From NCBI GenBank assembly GCA_964035545.1, contig OZ037766.1:1228501-1292500 (forward strand): a stretch of 64,000 nucleotides of DNA, read 5' to 3'. The notes beneath the pieces were generated by a model. It was given only the letters and a program-made list of their open reading frames with translations, ran no database searches and was not told the origin of the DNA. Every line of letters starts with the position of its first letter. Position 1 is the stretch's first letter. Positions 54,601-64,000 of this stretch are shown piece by piece. The DNA is from Bugula neritina. Lineage: Eukaryota; Bryozoa; Gymnolaemata; Cheilostomatida; Bugulidae. The translations under genes and the position numbers were made by a program.

Positions 54601-57600
54601 ATCATTTGTGTACCTACAGTAGTAATGGCTGTGCTAACCTCAGAAAAATTCCAGGACTTCCAATATACGGAGTCTGTCAACCTTCCAGAGAGGTCCGTAA
54701 CACAAGTTATATAATAATATGTTGTAAAAACAGCTTTTAACTTTTACTAATTATATTCACAATCTTAGTTTCTTGAACATAAAATGACTATTTCTAACAT
54801 ATGCAATTTTTTCTCAGACTACACTGGCACAAGTTTAAAACATCTCCATTGCAAACTCTACACTGTCAGCAGTTTCAACATATTTGTTTGCTTTTTCTAT
54901 ACTAAGTGTTTATGCTCTTTAATAAAGTTGTCTAATATCTAAAGATCCATGTGTACATTATATGTTGTATTATATTATGTATTATGTATGATATATTATG
55001 CCTTTTGACTTAGGGTTTTGAGTCGCTGTCCAAATGGCTAATGACAAAATTTAAGCACACGAGTGTAACACTCATATCAGTGAGAGAAGACGTAGCGGTG
55101 ATGTGTGACGGAGAAGTTTATTGCCTGCGGTATAAATCTCAGCCCCACAAGTCCCTGTCCCTCCACCAGACGTCTAGCGCTGAGCTCTACAAGATTCAGA
55201 GTCTTGTCAAGTCTACATTTGAACACACGGCATCCGTCAGTCAGGTAAGTTGATTATCACATTTTGGAAAATTTTTTCTTGAAATCCGTTTCCTGCTGGC
55301 GAAATTTTCCTGAGAGTTGCTAGAAAACAGACGTTAACCTACAGATCACTGGTTAAATGTTGAATTATTGCTACTGTTATATATAGTAGAGCTTGATTAG
55401 TTTGTTTTCGAAATCAGTTGTTATATATTAGAATTGTATCAAAGTTATATAACATATAGTTCAACTGAACTTCTAATCTTTCCAATGTTTTCATAGAAAA
55501 GTTTTAACTGTTTCTTATTTTAGTAAACTCTTTTTTACCATCTTCTGTGTGTTTCAGTTCTTCCATAACAGCAAATCTGTAGCCGAATCTCCTGAAATGC
55601 AGGCGCCAATAGATGCATATTTAAATGTAGATAAAACTAATTTTCTGCAGATACCTATTCCATTGGACAATTCACCGTCTGTATCTGTAAGTTGTGAAGT
55701 ATATACTTAACGATATATCTGTACCTTATAAAGTACATAAAAATATATCCGGAAATTAGAAAATTGATTTTTGTAAATGAAAAAGTATCTGCGTGATGCT
55801 ATTTTCCACACCAAAGAGCAATAATTATGCTATATTGTTGTTTTACACAGGCTTTACAAGCTAAAAGTAAACATATTCAATGCCATCTATTGTATGTAAT
55901 AAAATAGTTCAGAATTATAGTTTTTAACTTGGCAATAGATCTTTTTGATATTTTTTTTGTACCTACTTCATGCAATTTTATTCAAAGTATGAACCATTTA
56001 TTATATAAATTTTGTAGAGTTACTTAAAAATACTTCATTTTAGATAAAACTATTTATTTTAAATAAAAAAGCAATTATTTGCAATAATTTTTTTTAAATT
56101 CAAAGGAGTTTTTAAAAGTAAAAGTTATTGGCATTTATAAACACTATATTTACAAGAATCTGCTCACAACTTGATGAATAACAGTATAACAGAGTGACAT
56201 AATAAATTGACTTATATTGACATACATTGACACAGATTGACATATGTTGACATATAGTGACATATACTGACATACATTGACACAGATTGACATATGTTGA
56301 CATATAGTGACCTATAGTGACACATATGCACACATGCAGGTGCATCTTTACATCCTATCTAACTTGCAGGCTTTTCAACAAATTCAGAAGATAGCATCGA
56401 GTATCTTTCATGAGTTCAAAGAGACGGGTGAACAGGCAGCCTTAGTATTCTGCTGTGGTGATGGTAGAGATAGGACAACTACCGCTATGTCTATTGCAGG
56501 ACTAGTCTGGTGTAATACCACGGTATAGTCTTTAAACTATTATATATACACAAGTTGAGCAAAGCTAGCTTCTGGTGACATCTATAAATTTCCTGAATAA
56601 AATATATTTATTTATTTTTTAAAGTTTTAGCAATTATAAAATGTGCAGACAAACATATCATATAGCAAGTGCCAGTCAAATTCATTAGTGCGCACTTTTA
56701 TTTAATTTTTTATATATAATAATATATTATGATATAATAGTATTACATGATAATATATGGTATCGTAGTATTAAATATAATAATATGGTATAGTAGTATT
56801 AAATATAACATAAATATGGTATAATAGGGTCACAAGTATTTGTCAAAGTTAATGTTGATAGCACAAGATGCATAGTTTTTACTTTACATCTACCATGCAT
56901 CTACTCTACACTCAAATTAGTACAATGGTATATATAGAGTATTATAGACTGTGAACCACAAACTGTGTTCTATAAAAGCTTCGGATCGGACAACATGCCC
57001 CCATTGTGTTATTCAGAGTTATGGTTACGGAGCTGCTAAGGGAGAAGCTGAGAGAATATCTATTTGGGATGCCCAGTATACCAAAGGAGAGTTTCAAGTA
57101 AGTTTACTTCCTACAGGCCTACCCAGGTTACAGTGAAGAGAGCCACTGTGGTGAAGTGGTTAATTTATTTTATATAAACACTTTAAGGTGAAGCTTGCAG
57201 CCAATATTTTAAGGTTCTTACAGTTTCCAACCATCCCATGCATGAGCAGAACCTTGTGGTTAAAGCACTAAATAAATAGATTACATGTTATGGCAGGTCA
57301 AGCTAAACTATTAAATTGGCCAGAACTAAAAGAAAACTTTTAGACATTTTGTTTTTTATATTTTTATGTTTTACAGCTTGTTAGGCATCATATTTAAAAG
57401 CAATTACAATCCCAAATTTTTATTTTCAACAAAACTCTGGCACAAAGTATAGTGATGAGTTTACCCAGCTGCCCCTGTAGTGTAATGGATAGCACACTTG
57501 CTTGCATGTCGGAGGTCTGTGGTTCGAATCCCAGCGGGGGCAATCATTTTACACAAAGCTTCAACATGTTTCCCTATAAATCAGTCCACTCTCCTGACGA

Positions 57601-59039
57601 ACTTTGAATGAGTTAAAGAAAGCTGTACTTCCATTGCACATGTTTTTCAATCCTATTATGGTAACAAATTAGCTCATATTTCTCTATGTCATAGATTATA
57701 GGAAATAAAATAAGAAAAAGGAATTCAGTCATTACAGTTTGTTGCTTGCTTTGCTGCAGGTAATACAAGGCATTACTGCAACATTACCTGGCGGCCATCA
57801 GACCAAGAGAGAGGTTGACTACATACTGGACCAGTGCTTTGAGACTAGCAGCATGATGCACTACCATGTTAGAGAAGAGATCTTTGTTATATTTAAAAAG
57901 GTTGGCTGTAATAAAACTTATATTACTCATGATAACTATATATTTCTTTAGAATATATTGCTGTTTATTACTAATTATATAATCTTATAGAGTCAAGGCA
58001 GTAAACTAATATTATATAATATACATTTTCCTAATTTTATAATTTTATTTTTTTAGAGAGCACTATTATACTATTTTGATAGTTAAGACATAATAGCATA
58101 ATATATAATATATAAAACAGTACCTATATGATATAAATAAAATAGTATATTCTTTTAATTTTACCACATCATTTTCCATAGACAACAATATTGTGTGTTG
58201 TATAGGATATAATAATATATGAAACAGAATAAACTATCGACATTCACACCACGCTTACAGGCACAAAAGATGAGGCAGACTCTGGAACAGCAAGGTGATA
58301 ATGATGAAGGTATTTGTATCAGAGGACCAAAGAAAGGAACCGGAATTGAGACAGACTTAGCGTCCTACTGCAAAGCCCTCCATCGCAAGTCTCTAGACAA
58401 CCTAGAGCGTTACGCAATGCTCATTATATTCAATGCTTATTTGAATCGTGTCAAGATGTACACAGATGACCACTTGGTAGCACCTGAAGAGTGTGTCACA
58501 GCTTCATTTGAGAACTGGATTTCTGAAGTAAGGGTTCATCAGTATCATATTTACAGTGACTTTGTATTCACACTGTTTATTTAAACCTGGCACTTTATTT
58601 TCAGTAATTATTGTTTAAATACCTTACTTTTATTATAGATGAAAAGTGCTTCCTATAGCGTATAACAGATAGCTGATCATGCATTGACTATAGAAAATTT
58701 GGTTGTTAAGAGAATGATTTAAAATTATTTTTATTTACAAGTTTTCTAACTAAACTTGTCAACTTATATTTTCATTTTTAATACTGATAAGTTCCTGCAA
58801 TTTAATCTCTGCTACTGTTATTTTAATTCAAAACTACAATGTATTTTACTTGTTTTGTAAGTTCATTAAGAACCTACCGCAGATTTTGGGATCAAAGTAA
58901 CATTTTAATTGTGTGTTTCAAGGTGGGTTTCAACTCTGGCGTTCTCAGCATACTCGATGACTTGAGTTTCAAAGAGTTTGAAGATGTCTGCTTTTTAAAA
59001 TCCCGAATCAATAGAAACTGCAAATATCAGAAGCCATAG
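48673..59039 (+). CDS. PALD1: Paladin (PALD1) ortholog, 866 aa
   Basis: Seventeen coding exons: 48673-48787 (ATG), 50332-50489, 50942-51088, 51259-51441, 52194-52357, 52831-53019, 53349-53529, 53826-53924, 54211-54339, 54576-54692, 55014-55244, 55558-55686, 56370-56522, 57017-57097, 57760-57900, 58261-58527, 58923-59039 (TAG). All phases agree, and the length is close to vertebrate paladin (about 856 aa). The N-terminus MGSSSSS fits N-myristoylation, as in known paladins. Conserved landmarks are VSVRMEPVLF, VWLEEDV with IFNIYCH, KIPGLPIYGVCQPS, ALVFCCGDGRDRTTTAM (a CX5R phosphatase loop), YTKGEFQVIQGITATLPGG, KREVDYILDQ with MMHYHVREEI, and NLERYAMLIIFNAYL. The first phosphatase-like loop lacks Cys and Arg (VILIEDGNINNARCHF). 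Vertebrate paladin is reported as an inactive or lipid phosphatase-like regulator of endothelial and growth-factor signalling. An AATAAA lies near 59536. Confidence 0.93.
49713..50262. repeat. ~21-24-bp array with GGGTGAGTGTG in each unit (paladin intron 1)
   Basis: About 24 units of GTGTGCTATATATAGGGTGA with length variants. Many units contain GGGTGAGT, which looks like a 5' splice donor. The array ends about 70 bp before the acceptor of paladin exon 2 at 50332. Confidence 0.92.
56205..56330. repeat. TGACATATR-type array before a paladin acceptor
   Basis: Repeats of TTGACATACATTGACACAGA and TTGACATATGTTGACATATA, ending about 40 bp before the acceptor of the exon at 56370, which encodes the intact CX5R loop. 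Confidence 0.85.
57471..57542 (+). repeat. tRNA-derived repeat (SINE-like), best-preserved GCCCC-family copy
   Basis: The acceptor strands GCCCCTG and CGGGGGC pair fully. A box TAGTGTAATGGATAGC and B box GGTTCGAATCC are good and the D arm pairs. The T stem has mismatches (CTGTGG against CCCAG) and the anticodon arm does not pair well. The upstream leader GATGAGTTTACCCAG is shared with the copies at 659 and 883. It lies in the paladin intron 57098-57759. A degraded tRNA gene is the alternative reading. Confidence 0.7.
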
Positions 59040-61826
59040 ACTTGTATTCTACAAACAGTATAGCTTACTGTCTTTACTAAAGAGACATCAATGGGTATCG
59101 CGTGTGATAAACACCCAGTCTATATGTGAAGGTTGGTTGGAGACAGATCTTGCAATGAAGCTCTATCTATGGACTAGACACTCTCCACTGCTATATTAAG
59201 AATAGTCTTATTATAATATTATCTAGAAATCTGGTTATATAAGACGAAACACGCACAGCTAGCATATTCAAATTCAACAGTTTTTAAATTGAAATGTTAG
59301 AAATTGCAACATCCAATCAGAGTAAGGTATTACAACTTCTATTAAGTCATAGATTCTATAAGGTTTGTCCGAGTTCTTCGTCTTACTTGACTTGAATTTG
59401 TATGTTTTGTATTGTACTTAGGATATCACTGGACAGCAGACAGCTTATGATACTTTTAATTTTGTGCTTCTTTTTAGTTCACTCGCGTCACTCGTTTTCC
59501 AACCCATAAGTCATTCAATTGTTGTTTGGTAATCTAATAAATATTATATCTTTTATTATATTATTATATATAAGTGTTATATATTTACTATTTATGTCGA
59601 CATGTTATGCAATAATGTAAAGAATTTGTGTAGTTGTTTTAGTGTTTCATATTTCAATGCTGTGCATAAATTTTTAAAACTTATTTACTGTTTATGCATA
59701 AATATTTAATTTTTCTATGTTGTAAAAAGCATTAATAAAATTATATGATAAGGAAGATATTTTTGATTTTGTGTTGAGTACAACAACCAGGGTAGAATAT
59801 TACCAACTAAGCTAAGTTATTTCATTTTTCATTCACATTAAATATCAATGTAAAACAAGTATTTTGGAATTATAGTGACTCGTCAATGTTAAAGATAAGC
59901 TATACGTTTATTAAATTTTATTTTTTTGTACAAGTTAGTCCTAAGCTTACAGTGCAATGGAATGTCAGGCATATTGCATAGTTCTCAACAGGTACTTTTA
60001 ACATATGATTTAAAGGCCTAAATCTTTGAAGGTTGAGTGATACACAATACACTCAATTTTCTTAAAGAGTCACTTTATACGTTTTACTGAAAGTCAAATA
60101 AACACATGTGAGATATAAACTGTGACATACTACAAGACAGCTAACAGTAGCAGTGAAGAGATGACAACCTTGTAGAATGATAGGTAGCATGAGCAATAGA
60201 AAGGCACTGTATAGCAGGTGACATAACTAATAGAGAGACAGTGAGTTGTGCACATGCTATGTTTATCACAATTATACATGTAGTTATTTATTAAAGTTTC
60301 AAATCTGTTTTGTTTTTGCTTTGTTTTTGATCTGTAAAGAATATCAAATCATAAAATTTTATTAGGCAAAAAATCAGTAAATAAATTACGCATGTGCTAT
60401 GAATGCAAATTTGGCATAATATTGTATTATATTTTATATTGTATTATATTATATATCATTTGAAATTTAAATGTAAAGAGAGCATATACTATCGAGTTAT
60501 CTTCTTTATAAAAATTCGAAATTGCGGCTGATCTCACTTTTAATCAATTTTTATTTGTGCAATAAAAAAACTGAAAAAAAATTATTTTATGTAAAATTTC
60601 AATTTGTTTTCTAAACATTTTCATTGTATATATATATATATGTATATATACACATTTCTACGAAAGCAAGGTGCTTGTTTTGGAACAAACTCCAGCCATA
60701 TCCTTACATGTTTCATTTTATGTTATGTTTATTTATAATTATTGTGTTGTGGCAGTGATGCCAACTGTGACGCTCGGAATAAATTAGGATTTTAGTTTCT
60801 ATTGCAAAAGTAGAAACGAAAAAGTGTTAATGAGTGTAACTATGGGTATTTCTTAGATATTTAAATTACAGTTACTCTAATTGTAATTCTTAGTTTAACT
60901 CTTACTCTGAGTGATGAGTCTGTCTCTAGTCTCTGCGTCTTACTCTTACAGTTACTTTGAGTCTGACTGACTCTGGGTCACTCTCTTACTAAGACTTAGA
61001 TTAAGAGTAACTGTGAGAGAGTAAAACTTAGAGTTAAGGTCTTACTAACAGTAACAGTAACTGTCTTACTTTTAGAGTTAATGTTATACCTTAGCCTTAG
61101 GCTTTAAGTTTAAGTTATTAAATTACTAGTACTAGTAGTAATAGTAGTACTAGTAGTAGTTATTGTATAAATATTTATATAGGTATTGCTACGTGATGCT
61201 TATTCTAAATTAAATACTTATTTTGTTAACTACATTATAAGTTATGTTTATAGTATTAGTTATACTTATGGTTATACTAATATTAATAGTAATATTGGAT
61301 CACTATTAATATGAATGAGAATATCATTATGATTATTCATTATGATTATCACTTTCACTCTGACTTATAAAATTGAATCGGTTTATTGATGTGTCATATG
61401 AAATAATTATAATGATAATGAACATCACAGTCATTAGGTGCTGCAAATATTACCATTACTATTAGTATTGGTATTACAATTAGTTCTTCAATAATTATGA
61501 CCATCAGCGAAAAGTATTACAATACCGTTCAAAGTTCTAGTGATAAACTTTTAAAATACTATAAACTAGTTATTTTAGGTTTTTAAAAGTTTTAAAATGT
61601 GCTATTGCTAAACTAACTATACTTATGCAGCAGCAATGACAGGGCAATGCTTTTATCACAGGACTCTGTAGTATATTTAAATAAATTCATCACTTCAAAT
61701 TTGAACAAAACTTGAGTTATTTAATCCAAAGGTTAAAAAATTTATTTGGTTTTTCTGCCTCAAAATATTTGAAATTTGGGAATTAGTGTCTCCATTTAAT
61801 TAGCATATATTTGTAGAAAACTATTC
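59040..61826. other. Intergenic region between paladin and the TRABD gene
   Basis: The first ~700 bp probably include the paladin 3' UTR (AATAAA near 59536 and 59735). It also contains a (TA)n patch near 60630 and a block at 60830-61450 of mixed degenerate repeats: AGTTACTCTTAGAGTTA, ACTAGTAGTAATAGTAG, TTAGTTATACTTATGG and ATATCATTATGATTATTC. No gene is seen. Confidence 0.6.
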
Positions 61827-63579
61827 ATGGCTGAAAATAATGTAGTTCAAGTTGATGTAAAGGAAATTCCCAATTGGGTCGAAAATGGTTTGCCCAAGAC
61901 ATGTACAGTTGTTGAAAAAACCAGCGAAAAAGAGGTCTATATTGTTGGTACTGCACACTTCAGTAAGGAAAGTCAAGAAGATGTTGCTCGAGTGAGTCTC
62001 GTCATTTAGCTTGGCAATGTTAAAATGCATCAATTATTGAGTGGTGTTTACTGGTTGCTTTTACTGTGTACCAGATTTCTGGATATGCACATTTTATCGG
62101 GGATTGCATTATTTTACTATCTATAGCAGTAAAATCATGAAGTAGCACAAAATAATTATATCTATTAAAATACTATGAATGCCTTTGAGATACTCAAGTA
62201 GACATGAAGAAATGAAGCTAACATAAGACATCTTATATCTAAAAGTAGGTCATCTAAAAGTAGGTCATCTAAAAGCAGGTCATCTTCGCTCACAACAGGT
62301 GATACAGCTTATTCAGCCCCATGTGGTTTTCTTGGAGTTGTGCTCTGGCCGTTTGGGAATTCTGGAATATAGCGAAGAGCAAATGATGCAGGAAGCAACA
62401 GACATCAGTTTTCAGAAAATACAAGAATCTGTTCGTATAGTAAGTGTGTTAGTTTGTAGCTAGTAACACCGTAGTTATCTATTCGTATAGTAAGTGTGTT
62501 AGTTTGTAGCTAGTAACACCGTAGTTATCTATTCGTATAGTAAGTGTGTTAGTTTGTAGTTAGTAACACCGTAGTTATCTATTTGTATAGTAAGTGTGTT
62601 AGTTTGTAGCTAGTAACACCGTAGTTATCTATTCGTATAGTAAGTGTGTTAGTTTGTAGCTAGTAACACCGTAGTTATCTATTCGTATAGTAAGTGTGTT
62701 AGTTTGTAGTTAGTAACACCGTAGTTATCTATTCGTATAGTAAGTGTGTTAGTTTGTAGCTAGTAACACCGTAGTTATCTATTCGTATAGTAAGTGTGTT
62801 AGTTTGTAGCTAGTAACACTTCAGTATCTCATTTACCCTATTAAGTAAGTATCTCAGTTTGTGATAATACGCTGCAATACCCACAACCCTGGTAAAAAAA
62901 ATCATGTAGAAAATAATGGGGAAATAATTATAACAAAAAAAATAGTTCAATCATTGGGGATGATGATGCAAAGAATACAAGTATCAATGCCAAGCAAACA
63001 TAATATTTTATAATGGATTTTGAAGCATTTTAAGTGTTAATTTTCTTAATTATGAGTAAATAAATATGAAAAATAAGCAGAATTTGTGCACTTGATGTGT
63101 ATTGCTGCAGTGTTGATACGTATTGGGATAGTTTTAGTTATAGTGATGTAGATATGTGTTATGGTAGTTTTGATGTGTATTATAGTGATGTAGATGTGTA
63201 TTATGGTAATGTAGATGTGTATTATGGTAATGTAGATGTGTATTATGGTAATGTAGATGTGTATTATGGTAATGTAGATGTGTATTATGGTAATGTAGAT
63301 GTGTGTTATGGTAATGTAGATGTGTATTATGGTAATGTAGATGTGTATTATGGTAATGTAGATGGGTGTTATGGTAGTTTCGATGTGTATTATGGTATTG
63401 TAGATGTGTATTATGGTAATGTAGATGTGTATTATTGTTTTCTATTTGGTGTTTGTTTTTGCATCCAGCATGGCGCCGCTCATGGTATACTGAGAGCCAT
63501 GTTGATGAATCTATCAGCAAAGCTGACTCAACAGCTCGGTATGGCCCCTGGTGGGGAGTTTAGAAGAGCCTTTAGTGAG
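61827..63579 (+). CDS. TRABD: TraB-domain protein (TRABD family), 3' end outside window
   Basis: Three coding exons: 61827-61991 (ATG), 62299-62439, 63469-63579. All are in phase 0 with good splice sites. The last ends at a clear donor (GAG/GTGAGTG), so the gene continues beyond 64000. Exon 1 encodes an acidic start, then VYIVGTAHFSKESQEDVAR with the GTAH motif of the TraB/PrgY family. Exon 2 has PHVVFLELCSGRLGIL, the family's second conserved block. Exon 3 has LTQQLGMAPGGEFRRAF. Vertebrate TRABD/TTG2-type proteins are mitochondria- or ER-contact-associated; the bacterial relative PrgY processes or blocks pheromone. The residues after FRRAF, including any membrane anchor, are not in this window. 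Two tandem arrays occupy the second intron. Confidence 0.9.
62427..62820. repeat. 50-bp minisatellite that copies the TRABD exon 2 donor
   Basis: Eight copies of ATTCGTATA/GTAAGTGTGTT plus AGTTTGTAGCTAGTAACACCGTAGTTATCT. The first copy is the real exon end and donor (62439/62440). About 13 coding bases (ATCTGTTCGTATA, one mismatch to the unit) and a strong GTAAGT donor recur every 50 bp. Confidence 0.95.
63125..63440. repeat. 21-bp minisatellite before TRABD exon 3
   Basis: About 15 copies of GATGTGTATTATGGTAATGTA with minor variants. The array ends about 30 bp before the acceptor GCATCCAG at 63468. Because 21 is a multiple of three, it gives long open frames on both strands that are not genes. 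Confidence 0.93.
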
Positions 63580-64000
63580 GTGAGTGATGATTATTTGTAC
63601 CTTGTTAGGAAAGTTACATGTGAATACATCAGAACAATATACTAACAGCGAACTGTCACTAGTAGAAGGACTTTAATGTCCTCGTGAGTATGTAGTTGGG
63701 TTTGAGAGAGACTTCTACTGAAACCAGTGCATCAAGAAACTAATTATTGTTGAAATAAAAGATGAAAAAAATCATGTTTCTCATAATATTTCTGTAGCTC
63801 AGTTTTGCTTCAGCAGGGCTTAGATTTCCATTTTAAAGTTATATGCTATAAATTTCATTTAAATCATAGTTTTAAGTGGAATAAATGTTATTCTTAAAAT
63901 AGCATCATAGCAAGCGTAATGGTTTTGGCTTCGATGATAAACTTGCATTGTCTATGGACTCTTGTTTTTTCTGTTGTGATGCCATTAATTTATACAAATG
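63580..64000. other. Start of TRABD intron 3
   Basis: Sequence after the donor at 63580 to the window edge. I see no further exon or repeat in it. Confidence 0.5.

Noticed and set aside
57471-57542. Functional tRNA gene
   Set aside because: A and B boxes and the acceptor stem are good, but the anticodon and T stems do not pair and the same leader occurs at other copies. It is better described as a tRNA-derived repeat; folding software could overturn this.
63097-63645. 182-aa and 128-aa frames rich in DVYYGNV or HYHNTHL
   Set aside because: A 21-bp tandem array; only 63469-63579 within it is a supported exon.

Overview
The window is AT-rich nuclear DNA from an invertebrate animal. All genes are split into many small exons (mostly 80-250 bp) with GT-AG introns. 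The protein families are metazoan, and there are tRNA-derived SINE-like repeats, small inverted-repeat transposons and many tandem arrays. Gene content fits a lophotrochozoan-like invertebrate, but the sequence does not fix the phylum. I found no prokaryotic operon, CRISPR array, rRNA gene or intact functional tRNA gene.

Layout. (1) 428-5916 (+): 3' part of a secreted fibrinogen-related-domain plus zona-pellucida-domain protein. (2) 8617-15068 (+): a complete FCS zinc finger plus four-MBT-repeat chromatin protein (L3MBTL2/MBTD1 type). (3) 15566-20195 (-): TRMT9B-like tRNA methyltransferase, convergent with gene 2. (4) 23128-25856 (+): an unrecognised Ser/Pro/Lys-rich protein with two coding minisatellites. 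(5) 26283-30361 (-): TEX261/SVP26 membrane protein. (6) 35101-39559 (+): a four-repeat annexin. (7) 41855-43257 (-): a novel 129-residue secreted protein. (8) 48673-59039 (+): complete paladin (PALD1), 866 residues. (9) 61827-63579 (+): 5' part of a TRABD-family protein that runs off the right edge. Exon phases were checked at every junction and all agree. The genes do not form an evident functional cluster.

The most unusual feature is the tandem repeats. Many intronic arrays are anchored on exon-intron boundaries, and in at least six cases the repeat unit contains the splice site itself, often with bordering coding bases: MBT-gene acceptors at 11128 and 14325, MBT-gene donor at 14471, annexin acceptor at 35776, annexin donor at 36766, TRABD donor at 62440. 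The real splice site is therefore the first or last member of a row of near-identical decoys. A 496-bp run of TTRCAG hexamers, each a minimal 3' splice site, precedes another annexin exon. Other arrays start within tens of bases of splice sites in TEX261, TRMT9B, paladin and TRABD.

Dispersed repeats include two SINE-like families with tRNA-type A and B boxes, a foldback MITE (31895-32122), a TIR element of about 390 bp (29641-30030), and recurring low-complexity blocks built from palindromic ATTATCATTATGATTAT-like motifs. Exon coordinates were counted by hand and could be off by a base in places.
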